From positions 1-49,898 of the forward strand of contig JAFEGX010000129.1 in the NCBI GenBank assembly GCA_018239675.1: DNA of 49,898 nt. The letters are read 5' to 3'. Below are positions 18,458 through 25,708 of this stretch, piece after piece. Under the pieces are notes generated by a model. It ran no database searches. It saw nothing but the letters and a program-made list of their open reading frames with translations, and was not told the origin of the DNA. The DNA is from Verrucomicrobiota bacterium. GTDB taxonomy: Bacteria > Verrucomicrobiota > Verrucomicrobiia > Opitutales > Opitutaceae. The translations under genes and the position numbers were made by a program. Within the stretch, counting starts at the first letter, position 1. Every line of letters begins with the position of its first letter.

Positions 18458-18459
18458 TG

Positions 18460-18645
18460 GTCGAAAGTCACAGGTCACAGGTCGAAGGCTGAGTCCGCCG
18501 TAGCGAAAGACCGAAGCGGCCCCACGTCCATTTCACCAGCCGGCTAGCCCGGCCTAAGTCGTTCGCCCCGTCCATTTCGCCCGGCGGCCGCTTTCGCGGA
18601 TCGCTGATCCGTCCTGCGACTTTCGACCTGCCGACCTGTGACCTG
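18460..18645. repeat. Complex REPIN-like element (nested inverted and direct repeats)
   Basis: The left part carries CAGGTCACAGGTCGAAGG (to 18488) and the right part (18616-18645) carries ACTTTCGACCTGCC and GACCTGTGACCTG in opposite orientation. GTCCATTTCACC and GTCCATTTCGCC form a direct repeat in the centre, and CGGATCGCTGATCCG is a small palindrome. Nothing here looks coding. Confidence 0.5.
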
Positions 18646-18659
18646 CGCGCGTCCGCGCG

Positions 18660-19727
18660 CTACAGCACTTCCTTCGGCAGGTGGGGCATGAGCTGCTTGA
18701 TGTCGCCAACCTTGTCCTTGTGGCAGACGAGGATCGCATCGGGGGTCTCGACGACCACGAGGTCGCTCACGCCGACGAGGGCGATGATGCGGCCGTTGCT
18801 GACCGCGATGTTGTTCGCGGCACCGCCCGCGCTCACAACGTGGCCGCGGATCGTGTTGCCGGCGGCGTCCGCGGTGAGATGCGCGGGGAGCGCCGTCCAG
18901 AGGCCGACGTCGTCCCAGTCAAACTCCGCGAGGATCGTCTCCACCGACTGCGCCTTTTCCATGATCGCGTAGTCAACGGAGATCTTCGGCTCAAGCGTCG
19001 GGAAATGCTGCGCGAGGTAAGGCGCGGGATCGCCGGCCGGGAAGTCCCGGATGAACCGGGCGAGCATCGGGGTGTGCCGCTCGGCCTCGGCGAGGAAGGC
19101 GCTCACGCCCCACACGAACATGCCCGCGTTCCAGGCGAACGTCCCGCTGGCGACGTACCGGGCCGCGGTGACGGAATCGGGCTTCTCCACGAACCGCACC
19201 ACCTGGCGGAAGCCATGGCCGCCGGGGACCAGATCACCGACCTCGAGGTAGCCGAAGCTGGTGGCGGGATACTTGGGCTTGATGGCAAAGGTGAGCAGCG
19301 AGCGCGTGTGGGCCGCGTGATTGATGCCCGCCCGGAGCTGCGTGGCGAAGGTCGCGGAGTCGCGGATGAACGCGTCGGCGGGCAACAGGGCGAGGACCGC
19401 CTGCGGGTCGCGGGCGCGGACGAGGCCGGTGGCGAGCGCTGCCGCCGCGGCAGTGTCGCGCTTGGCCGGCTCGGCGACGATCTGCTCCGCCGGGAGCACC
19501 CCGGCGAGGGCGATGCGGGTGGACTCGAGCTGGGCCGTGTTGGTCAGCACGAAGATGTGGGTGTGCGGCACGACCCGCTCGACGCGGCGGACGGCCTCCT
19601 CGACCAGCGTCCGGTTGGACACGAGCTTGAGGAGGTGCTTGGGCGTGCGTTGCCGGCTCATCGGCCAGAACCGCTCGCCGCTGCCGCCGGCCATGATGCA
19701 GACAAAGGAGTGGGGAAGTTCTTTCAT
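18660..19727 (-). CDS. manC: Mannose-1-phosphate guanylyltransferase
   Basis: A 355-residue nucleotidyltransferase making GDP-mannose from mannose-1-phosphate and GTP, the donor for mannose, GDP-fucose and GDP-rhamnose. The catalytic loop AGGSGERFWPMSRQRTPKH lies near residue 14; LLPADAFI holds the metal-binding Asp; FVEKP and NAGMFVWG are the sugar-binding motifs of the ManC-type enzymes. The protein has the length of the monofunctional form, without the isomerase domain of the bifunctional enzymes. It starts with ATG at 19727. It is followed by the repeat element and the rhamnosidase on the same strand, but a 290-base repeat-containing gap makes co-transcription doubtful. Confidence 0.92.
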   Translation of the reverse strand: MKELPHSFVCIMAGGSGERFWPMSRQRTPKHLLKLVSNRTLVEEAVRRVERVVPHTHIFVLTNTAQLESTRIALAGVLPAEQIVAEPAKRDTAAAAALATGLVRARDPQAVLALLPADAFIRDSATFATQLRAGINHAAHTRSLLTFAIKPKYPATSFGYLEVGDLVPGGHGFRQVVRFVEKPDSVTAARYVASGTFAWNAGMFVWGVSAFLAEAERHTPMLARFIRDFPAGDPAPYLAQHFPTLEPKISVDYAIMEKAQSVETILAEFDWDDVGLWTALPAHLTADAAGNTIRGHVVSAGGAANNIAVSNGRIIALVGVSDLVVVETPDAILVCHKDKVGDIKQLMPHLPKEVL

Positions 19728-20131
19728 GCGGGGGAGACGCCGTCGAAGTCTGGCTTGATGGTGAGCGGATTATCCCGGCCCGCGCAAATTCCAAACGGCG
19801 ACGGACATGCCGTGGCCATGGAGGAACGCCAAAGGCACCGGGCCAACCGCCAAGGCAGGTTTGGCGTGGCTGGTCCCTGCGTGGGGACGCCGGAATGGAC
19901 TGAGGGAGCTCCGGCAGATTCCACCCCGTGCGCGGAGCCGATGGCCGTGACGAATCGAGCAGCTTGCGAGCCGTGAGCTCTGGCACCGTGCCGTTGCCCA
20001 CAACCACAACACCCTTCGTGCGCTTCGTGTCCTTGATGGCAGCTCCAGACCTCCAGCCACCCGAGCCAGCCACGCCGTCAGCGCAGCAACCGGGATTTAA
20101 CCCGCGAACGCTCCGGCCGGTCCCGGAAAGC
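19728..20131. other. Non-coding gap between manC and the ThuA terminator
   Basis: No convincing gene in either strand. Frames here are short, arginine/proline-rich and lack homologous features. A run of pyrimidine-rich words (CCTTCGTGCGCTTCGTGTCC near 20010) resembles low-complexity intergenic repeats rather than protein. The minus-strand promoter of the guanylyltransferase should lie here, but I cannot point to it. Confidence 0.5.
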
Positions 20132-20186
20132 AAAAAGGCCCGGGCGAGCGAATCAGGAGCTTCCTCCTTCCGCTGACCCGGACCTT
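20132..20186 (-). terminator. Rho-independent terminator after the ThuA-like gene
   Basis: On the minus strand AAGGTCCGGG..CGCTCG pairs with a complementary arm (20171-20186 with 20135-20150, three mismatches), and the transcript then runs into TTTTT at 20136-20132. It lies about 25 bases after the ThuA-like stop. Confidence 0.7.
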
Positions 20187-20211
20187 GTTTGGCGTTTGGA
20201 CTTTTTCCCCG

Positions 20212-20859
20212 TCACCTTGCCGCCCAGCTCATGCCGCGCAGCGTGATCTCGAGCTGCGACGGATGGCTGGTGAATTCCGAGCAAACATGGCCCATCGCGG
20301 AGTAGAACACGCGGCCTTGGCCGTGGACCTTCTTCCACACGAAGGGCATCACGACGCCGTTGGTCCACGGCGCGCTGACCGACTGGTGGGTCGTGGTCGC
20401 GAGCACCTCGTTCCGCGGGTCGACCAGCATGTAGTACTGCTCGCTTCGGACCTTGAAGTCGGCGATGCCCGCCGTGATCGGGTCGGTCTTGTTCACGATA
20501 TTGATCGTGTACTCCTTGATGTTGTCCGGATGGGCGAGGAACTGGCCGCCCGTCATCCACTGCCAGTCGATGTTGCTGCGGAAGGCGTCGCACATGCCGC
20601 CGTGGAACCCGGCCAGGCCCACGCCGGCGGAGACGGCGCCCAGGACGTTCTTCGTCTGGTCGTTCGTGAGCGTGCCGCCGGTCCAGATGGGCACGATCAG
20701 CGAAAGCCGGGAAAGACGCGCGGCGTCATTGAACGCGTCGAGCGTGTTGGCGACGTCGACCTGGAAACCGCGCGCGGCGAGCTTCGCGGCGAACAGGTCG
20801 GCGCACTGCTTGGGTTCGTGGCCATCCCAGCCACCCCAGACGATGAGGGCATTTTTCAT
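20212..20859 (-). CDS. ThuA-like (trehalose utilisation) domain protein
   Basis: A 215-residue single-domain protein of the ThuA family, a class I glutamine-amidotransferase-like fold. Landmarks are ALIVWGGWDGHEPKQCADLF at the N-terminus, LAGFHGGMCDAFR in the middle, and FYSAMGH with CSEFTSHPSQ near the end. ThuA of rhizobia acts beside the Gfo-type dehydrogenase ThuB in trehalose utilisation via 3-keto sugars; the same pairing occurs here with the gene at 21030-22136 on the same strand, though a 170-base gap with an inverted repeat separates them. I use the ATG at 20859 (MKNALIV). No signal peptide is visible. Confidence 0.85.
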   Translation of the reverse strand: MKNALIVWGGWDGHEPKQCADLFAAKLAARGFQVDVANTLDAFNDAARLSRLSLIVPIWTGGTLTNDQTKNVLGAVSAGVGLAGFHGGMCDAFRSNIDWQWMTGGQFLAHPDNIKEYTINIVNKTDPITAGIADFKVRSEQYYMLVDPRNEVLATTTHQSVSAPWTNGVVMPFVWKKVHGQGRVFYSAMGHVCSEFTSHPSQLEITLRGMSWAAR

Positions 20860-20883
20860 GGGCAAAGTAGGAAATTGGGGCGC

Positions 20884-21020
20884 ACCGGAGGCAACGGAGG
20901 AAACAGAGGAAGAGCCTCTAGTCTTCGCTGAAGGGCATCATTTGGTTTCGAGTCCTCGTTAACGGGGATTGGCAAAGGCGAGCGGTCACACCTCGGTTGT
21001 CTCCGTTTCCTCCTGTGAAC
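20884..21020. repeat. Inverted repeat of the GGAGGMAACGGAG type
   Basis: CCGGAGGCAACGGAGGAAAC at 20885-20904 faces the reverse complement of CACAGGAGGAAACGGAG at about 21001-21017. This is the best-formed copy of the repeat family also seen at 8167-8238. It lies between the ThuA and Gfo genes and may fold in their transcript. Confidence 0.5.
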
Positions 21021-21029
21021 CTACCGGTT

Positions 21030-22136
21030 TCAGGCGTCGAGTTCGTTGGGCGCGAGGCCGACGGGGAGGGCGGCGGGGCGCTTGCAGGTGGTCTTGAGCA
21101 CCACGGCCTTGCCGGAGGTCGAGGCCCGCTCGAAGGCCGCCATGATTTCCACCACGTGCTGGGCGAGGTCACCGTTGGCGCGGTGCTTCCGGCTGCGGCG
21201 CAGGATGGAGTACGCCATGTCCGCCACGCCCGCGCCGCGGCCGCGGTCGGTCGTGTGCGTGTGGGCGATTTCATGGTAGGCCTTGCCGTCGGCGCTGCGC
21301 AGCTTGACCGGGCCGCCGAAGGAGTTCGGGTCCGGCACCTCCATCGTGCTCTCCGTGCCATACAGCACGATGCAGGGCAGGGGATAGGGCCACGTGTCGA
21401 AGCTCATCACCACCGTCGCGATCGCGCCGTTCGCGAACTCGATCGTGCCGGTGAGGTGCGTGGGCGTCTCGACCGGGATCTTGGTGCCGTTGAACGGCTG
21501 GCTGGTGATCAGGCGCTCGCGAAACGTCTTCGCCGTCGAGCCGGTCACGCGGCGCGCCGGGCCGAGGAGATTGACCAGTGCCGTGAGATAATACGGGCCC
21601 ATGTCGAACATCGGTCCGCCGCCCTTCTGGTAGTAGAACTGGGGACTCGGGTGCCAGCTCTCGTGACCGCGGCACATCATGAACGCGAGCGCCGCGACCG
21701 GACGGCCGATGGCGCCGTCGTCCACGAGCTTGCGGGCGGTTTGGATGCCGCCGCCGAGGAACGTGTCGGGCGCGCTGCCGACGAGGAGTTTCTTTTTCTT
21801 CGCCAGCGCGATCACCTTGGCGCTTTCCGCCGGGTTCAGGCCGAACGGCTTCTCGCAGTAGGCGTGCTTGCCGGCCTTGAGCGCGGCGAGGTTCACCTCG
21901 ACGTGGGCCTTCGGGACCGTGAGGTTGACGACGATCTCAACCTCGGGGTCGTTGATCAGATCCGCCACCGTGGCGCAGGCGCGGACGCCATACTTGGCGG
22001 CCTTGGCCTCGGCGCGGGCGGGGTCGAGGTCCGCGCACGCCACGATGTTGAGGATGTCGAATTTCTTCGAGCCGATGAAGTACGCGTCGCTGATGCTGCC
22101 GCAGCCGACGATTCCGACGTTCACTTTGCGCGACAT
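21030..22136 (-). CDS. Gfo/Idh/MocA-family dehydrogenase, ThuB-like by context
   Basis: A 368-residue NAD(P)-dependent oxidoreductase. The N-terminal loop VGIVGCGSISDAYF is intact and the second motif is YCEKPFGLNP (EKP); the C-terminal domain has FDMGPYYLTALVNLLG with the conserved Asp-Met-Gly-x-Tyr-Tyr. The ATG at 22136 (MSRKVNVG) is preferred; the upstream extension is not conserved-looking. The downstream ThuA-like gene on the same strand suggests a ThuA/ThuB-type module that oxidises a disaccharide or glycoside. Substrate specificity is not readable. Confidence 0.88.
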   Translation of the reverse strand: MSRKVNVGIVGCGSISDAYFIGSKKFDILNIVACADLDPARAEAKAAKYGVRACATVADLINDPEVEIVVNLTVPKAHVEVNLAALKAGKHAYCEKPFGLNPAESAKVIALAKKKKLLVGSAPDTFLGGGIQTARKLVDDGAIGRPVAALAFMMCRGHESWHPSPQFYYQKGGGPMFDMGPYYLTALVNLLGPARRVTGSTAKTFRERLITSQPFNGTKIPVETPTHLTGTIEFANGAIATVVMSFDTWPYPLPCIVLYGTESTMEVPDPNSFGGPVKLRSADGKAYHEIAHTHTTDRGRGAGVADMAYSILRRSRKHRANGDLAQHVVEIMAAFERASTSGKAVVLKTTCKRPAALPVGLAPNELDA

Positions 22137-22448
22137 AGGGGACTGCGAGCAGACGCGCAGACGTCGGGGTGCGTCAAGCGTCAGCCATGGAACATTCACG
22201 TCCTTGCCGGCGCCGCATCCCATCGCGAGGCCGCGACGGCGGAAGGCGCCGCCCGCTGGGAGTCAGGCTCTTTGTTCAGGCCGTGGTTCCGGGATGTCAA
22301 TCCGCTGCGGCTGAACAAATTAGGAACATTGGTGAACTGATTCGATAGAAGCCAGGCGATGTCGCAGGCTCCGGGTCTGCACCCACGAATTTATTATCGG
22401 CGAGCCTGCAAAATCTACTGAATGGAATCCGGTCGCGGACATCGACGC
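22137..22448. other. Intergenic stretch with an AT-rich patch
   Basis: No gene is visible. Between about 22310 and 22410 the base composition drops (AACAAATTAGGAAC, AATTTATTATCGG), which fits a promoter region for the minus-strand Gfo gene, but I cannot assign -35 and -10 boxes with confidence. Confidence 0.4.
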
Positions 22449-23336
22449 TCAGCGCAGCGGTCGACCGTGGGGAAACGGAAAGAATTTCGGATGCTCGGGC
22501 GCGGGGTCGTTCGGCTGGTGAAGCGTCAGGTGGATCTCACCTGAGAAATCTGGAAAGACCATCGCGTGGCCTCCATTGGCGGAAAAGATCGGCTCCGGGT
22601 CGGGCTGCCACGGGCCGTGCAGTTCGCCGCTGGCCGAGCGGGCGATGCCGGTCGCATAGCCGCCGGTCCCCCAACTGGAGAACAGCAGGCAGAGTTCGCC
22701 CGAATGGGCGCGAAACGGAAAGGCCCCGTCGGCGACGAAGATCGGCGACTGGCCCGTTTTCGCGTGCCACGGCGGGCAGAGCACCCAGGGCGCCTCGTTG
22801 ACCTTGAACAGATCAAGGGCCGGGCCGATCGCCGCGGATAGGTCGTCCGCGAGGGGCACGGCCGAGTAGGTTCCGACCGTGACCTGCGTCCAGTCGCGGC
22901 TGAAGATCATCCAGGGTTTTCCGTCCGGCGCGACGAAGAGCGTGCCATCGAGACACTCGCAATCAGGCGGCGTGACCGCGTGCGGGCTGTGCGGACGGAA
23001 CGGCCCCTGCGGATGCTCCGCCACGAGAACCTGGGTGCCGCGGTGATGGCTCGGTCCCTTGAAACTCGCGAACATGAAGAACCGGCCCTGCCAGCGATGA
23101 ACCTCGGGAGCCCAGAAGTGAAACTTGCCCCAAAAATCGGCGGCGGGACGGAATGCCGGCAGCGGTCCTTCCCAGTGTTCGAGATCGGTGCTTCGATAGG
23201 TGTCGAACCCAACCGCGAAGTCCTCGCGCCACGGCTCCAGGTCGGTCGTGCCGTACAAATAGAAATACCGCTCCTCGGGGATCGTCAGGATGAACGGGTC
23301 GCGGATCTGGATGTCGTCGGATCGCAGCAGGGGCAT
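22449..23336 (-). CDS. GH43-like five-bladed propeller glycosidase
   Basis: A 295-residue protein without signal peptide. The order of acidic motifs follows clan GH-F: an early Asp in IQIRDPFIL (likely general base), FHFWAPEVHRW in blade two, and a Glu in CECLDGTLFVAPDG that could be the general acid; SRDWTQVTVG follows. GH43 enzymes remove arabinose or xylose units. It stands alone on the minus strand, divergent from the regulatory-protein block at 23.6 kb. Because only fold-level signatures are visible, GH32 or GH117-type relatives remain possible. Confidence 0.75.
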   Translation of the reverse strand: MPLLRSDDIQIRDPFILTIPEERYFYLYGTTDLEPWREDFAVGFDTYRSTDLEHWEGPLPAFRPAADFWGKFHFWAPEVHRWQGRFFMFASFKGPSHHRGTQVLVAEHPQGPFRPHSPHAVTPPDCECLDGTLFVAPDGKPWMIFSRDWTQVTVGTYSAVPLADDLSAAIGPALDLFKVNEAPWVLCPPWHAKTGQSPIFVADGAFPFRAHSGELCLLFSSWGTGGYATGIARSASGELHGPWQPDPEPIFSANGGHAMVFPDFSGEIHLTLHQPNDPAPEHPKFFPFPHGRPLR

Positions 23337-23632
23337 GGCAGGTCAAAGGCGGTTAACGGTCAGCGTTGCCGATCCTGGCGCGAGGCCCAATCCCAAATGG
23401 CCAATCGCAAAGAAATGTCTGCGGCGAAGCGACCGCCGGCCGGGCGAAGGGTCGGAATCAACGACCGCACCGGGGTGCGATTCCCATAGTCCTTTTGGAG
23501 TATTTCCCCTCCGCGGGAATGGGTCCTGAACCTTCTTGTGTCATAACGATAGAGAAGAATGCGGGGGCCCACGTCTATTGGTCGAACGCACAGTGCGCGC
23601 GGTTCTCCGCGCCCGGTCCACGGATCGGGCGG

Positions 23633-23941
23633 ATGGGGGAGTTGCCACGCGCAAATCCATTTCAAACCCCATTGATCCAGAACCCCTCCAGTTGGACCGC
23701 AGCACCGGTGGTGGATGCCCCGGGCCGGCTCCTGCGCACCCGCCTTACGCCGGCGGAGTGGCAGGTGACGCAGCAGATCCGCCTCGGGCTCTCGAACAAG
23801 GAGATTGCGGCGGTGCTGGGCAAGTCTCCAGCGACGATCAAGGCGCAGGTTGCCTCGGTGCTCGCCAAGCTCGAGCAGCCGACGCGCTGCCGGCTGATCG
23901 CCTGGCTGCACGTGAATGTCGCCGACGCCTTTTCCCGTTGA
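23633..23941 (+). CDS. Small protein with a LuxR-type helix-turn-helix
   Basis: About 102 residues, nearly all of it a GerE/LuxR DNA-binding domain: RLTPAEWQVTQQIRLGLSNK, then EIAAVLGKSPATIKAQVASV and LAKLEQPTRC. No receiver, PAS or autoinducer domain precedes it. The start is uncertain. I choose the ATG at 23633 because codon third positions upstream are less GC-rich and an AT-rich patch (TGTGTCATAACGATAG near 23536) looks promoter-like; an ATG at 23519 would give 140 residues. It is first of a run of small plus-strand genes with only a 10-base gap to the next, which suggests it regulates or co-acts with the block. Confidence 0.75.
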   Translation: MGELPRANPFQTPLIQNPSSWTAAPVVDAPGRLLRTRLTPAEWQVTQQIRLGLSNKEIAAVLGKSPATIKAQVASVLAKLEQPTRCRLIAWLHVNVADAFSR

Positions 23942-23951
23942 ACTGGTCTTT

Positions 23952-24545
23952 ATGCCTAGCTCAAACCAAGCCCCCCAACCCGCCAAACCCCGCACCGCTG
24001 CTTCGGCCTCCAACGCCAATCATCACCTTTGGCAGCACGGGAAGAACTGGTGGGTGTATTGCGCGGTCAATCCGACCCCCTGCACGAAAGACAAGCTCCG
24101 CCGCTCGCTTTGCACGGAGTCGGTGATCGTCGCGCGCTTTCGCCGCGACGAACTGTTTCGCCGCCTGCATGAACTCGGGATGCTGGGACGCATCCGGGCG
24201 ATGTCGCGTCGCGCTGATGTGCGCGGGTTCCAAGAGGCTGCGCCCGGTCAGACGTGGCAGCAGCGCGCCGACGCCGCACTGGCCATCGTGATGAGCCTGC
24301 CGGTGCCCCGGCGCAAAAAAATCTCCGGCGTCCGTGGTAGGCGTCGGCGGAGGCAGCATGCACGTTTGCTGCGCATAGTGGTCGCTGCCGGCCCGGACGA
24401 GGAGCCCGGGCCGGCAGCAAACCCACGTGTCCAACCCTTCCCGTTTCCCTCAACCCCGACCCTCCCATGGCCGTCCCGTCCCCCCGTCGATCTCGCCTCC
24501 GGCAACCAGCCGAATCCGCCGCCGAAGATCCCGATCATCACCTGA
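23952..24545 (+). CDS. Integrase-N-terminal-arm-like protein, paralogue 1 (possible slippage)
   Basis: Residues 25-75 have HHLWQHGKNWWVYC, then NPTPCTKDKLRRSLCT and a basic helix ending RRDELFRRLHELG. This pattern resembles the N-terminal arm-binding region of tyrosine recombinases (a W-rich strand, then RSLGT, then a helix), but no catalytic domain follows. The next gene repeats the same pattern, so the two are paralogues. As read, the frame runs to 24545 and overlaps the next gene by 79 bases with a low-complexity Arg/Pro tail. A run of seven A at 24315-24321 would, with a -1 slip, lead to TAG at 24338-24340 and a product of about 129 residues, closer to its paralogue. Function unknown. Confidence 0.65.
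   Translation: MPSSNQAPQPAKPRTAASASNANHHLWQHGKNWWVYCAVNPTPCTKDKLRRSLCTESVIVARFRRDELFRRLHELGMLGRIRAMSRRADVRGFQEAAPGQTWQQRADAALAIVMSLPVPRRKKISGVRGRRRRRQHARLLRIVVAAGPDEEPGPAANPRVQPFPFPSTPTLPWPSRPPVDLASGNQPNPPPKIPIIT
24384..24418. repeat. Perfect 13-bp GC-rich stem-loop
   Basis: GCTGCCGGCCCGG at 24384-24396 pairs exactly with 24406-24418 around a 9-base loop. It lies within the questionable tail of paralogue 1 and about 50 bases before the ATG of paralogue 2. There is no T-run, so it is not a typical terminator. Confidence 0.6.
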
Positions 24546-24904
24546 TCCTCAACCGGAGCTATTGGTGGGTCTGCTGCTCCATTAACGCCACGCCGCGCAC
24601 GAAGGAGAAACTCGGTTTCTCGCTCCGGACCAAATGCGTCGAGACCGCCCGGTTGCGCCGCGATCTCTTCCTACACGGCCTGCATGCCGAGGGACTCGAG
24701 GTTCGCCTGCGCCCGCAGAATGGCGTGACGCTTGCGGCGCTGCAGCAGCTTCCGCCCGCCCGCCTGGCCGTGCCGTGGCAGCAGCGGGTCGCTGAAGTCC
24801 TCGAAGCCGCCCTGCGCGCCGAGCTTCCCGGACCTGCGAACGGTGTGACCAACGGGAACCACCGGCCGGCCCCGCGGCGGCGCGCGGCAGAGGTTTCTCG
24901 CTGA
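24467..24904 (+). CDS. Integrase-N-terminal-arm-like protein, paralogue 2
   Basis: A 145-residue protein paralogous to the preceding gene. The shared core reads HHLILNRSYWWVCC, NATPRTKEKLGFSLRTK and a helix ending ARLRRDLFLHGLHAEG; common positions are HHL, WWVxC, N-x-TP-x-TK-x-KL, SL-x-T, AR-x-RRD and later WQQR. As for its twin, the pattern resembles the arm domain of tyrosine recombinases without any catalytic domain, so DNA binding is a reasonable guess and recombination is not. The C-terminus is basic and probably disordered. It starts 8 bases' distance upstream of the LytTR gene's ATG when measured from its stop, which implies co-translation. Confidence 0.7.
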   Translation: MAVPSPRRSRLRQPAESAAEDPDHHLILNRSYWWVCCSINATPRTKEKLGFSLRTKCVETARLRRDLFLHGLHAEGLEVRLRPQNGVTLAALQQLPPARLAVPWQQRVAEVLEAALRAELPGPANGVTNGNHRPAPRRRAAEVSR

Positions 24905-24912
24905 TTCTAGCC

Positions 24913-25395
24913 ATGATTGAAAATCCGACCGGTCCTTTTGACCCCGCCCTGCCTCCCGCGCTCGCCCGCAAGCTGACGGAATTTCGCCGGCGCCACCCCG
25001 AACGTCTTGCCGTGCGCTCGGAAGGCAGCATCCACCTGCTGCGGTGCGCCGAGATCGATTGGATCGAGGCCCAGGGCGACTATGCCCGTTTCCATCTCGC
25101 CGACTGGACCTGCCTGGTGCGCATGACCATGCGGACCCTGGCCTCCCACCTTGATCCCGCGCGCTTCCTCCGGATCCACCGCTCGCGCATCGTGAATGTC
25201 GACCGGATCGAGCGCATCAGCCGCGACGCCGAGCGCGGCTATTGCGTCCAGTTGCGCGACCAACGGCGGCTCCGGATCGGAGAACACTATCTGAACCACG
25301 TCCGCCGGTACCTGCTCACGGTGCCGATTTGCCTCGTGAAGGAGCCGGATATTCTCGCCCCGTCCCCGGTCGGAGCGGAGCCCGTCCTGTCATGA
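24913..25395 (+). CDS. Stand-alone LytTR DNA-binding protein
   Basis: A 160-residue protein made of a short Pro-rich N-terminus and one LytTR domain at about residues 32-135. Diagnostic stretches are IDWIEAQGDYARFHLADW, RMTMRTLASHLDPARFLRIH, RSRIVNVDRIERI and GEHYLNHVRRYL. LytTR domains normally follow a receiver or membrane domain; here there is neither, so it must respond to abundance, a partner or a ligand rather than direct phosphorylation. It begins eight bases after the paralogue 2 stop. A hairpin at 25471-25515 follows, probably closing this transcription unit. Confidence 0.9.
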   Translation: MIENPTGPFDPALPPALARKLTEFRRRHPERLAVRSEGSIHLLRCAEIDWIEAQGDYARFHLADWTCLVRMTMRTLASHLDPARFLRIHRSRIVNVDRIERISRDAERGYCVQLRDQRRLRIGEHYLNHVRRYLLTVPICLVKEPDILAPSPVGAEPVLS

Positions 25396-25470
25396 AGGCC
25401 CGGACCGCGACCGCGGAAGTCGCTTTGAGATCCTTGCCCCACGGTGTCAGGTCCGGGGGCGTGTTGAAAC

Positions 25471-25515
25471 GGCAACCGCCGTCGTCGGAAGGGACGTCCG
25501 GCGGCGGCGGTTGCC
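25471..25515 (+). terminator. Stem-loop after the LytTR gene
   Basis: GGCAACCGCCG (25471-25481) pairs with CGGCGGTTGCC (25505-25515) across a 23-base loop. No T-run follows, so termination would have to be Rho-assisted; it could alternatively protect the 3' end of the upstream mRNA. Confidence 0.4.
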
Positions 25516-25534
25516 CAATCGGCCATTCTTTCCC

Positions 25535-25702
25535 ATGAAGTCGCACCACTCCATCGCGGAACTCATCGGCGTCGTCGCCGTGGTCCTGCTGGTCGTGCTC
25601 GTTCTCGCGTGCTGGGCGCTGCACTCGCTGCAGGTGTACCGGGACTACGAGTCCGAGCATGAACGCAACCAACGGGTTCACCCCGAGTGGTCGACGGACT
25701 GA
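25535..25702 (+). CDS. Single-pass membrane peptide of unknown function
   Basis: A 55-residue protein from the ATG at 25535. Residues 8-30 form one strong hydrophobic helix (IAELIGVVAVVLLVVLVLAC), followed by a charged, probably cytoplasmic or periplasmic tail YRDYESEHERNQRVHPEW. It resembles no family I know. The PanD-like gene begins six bases after its stop, so the two are almost certainly co-expressed. It could anchor or report to the neighbours, but that is inference. Confidence 0.6.
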   Translation: MKSHHSIAELIGVVAVVLLVVLVLACWALHSLQVYRDYESEHERNQRVHPEWSTD

Positions 25703-25708
25703 GGTCTC

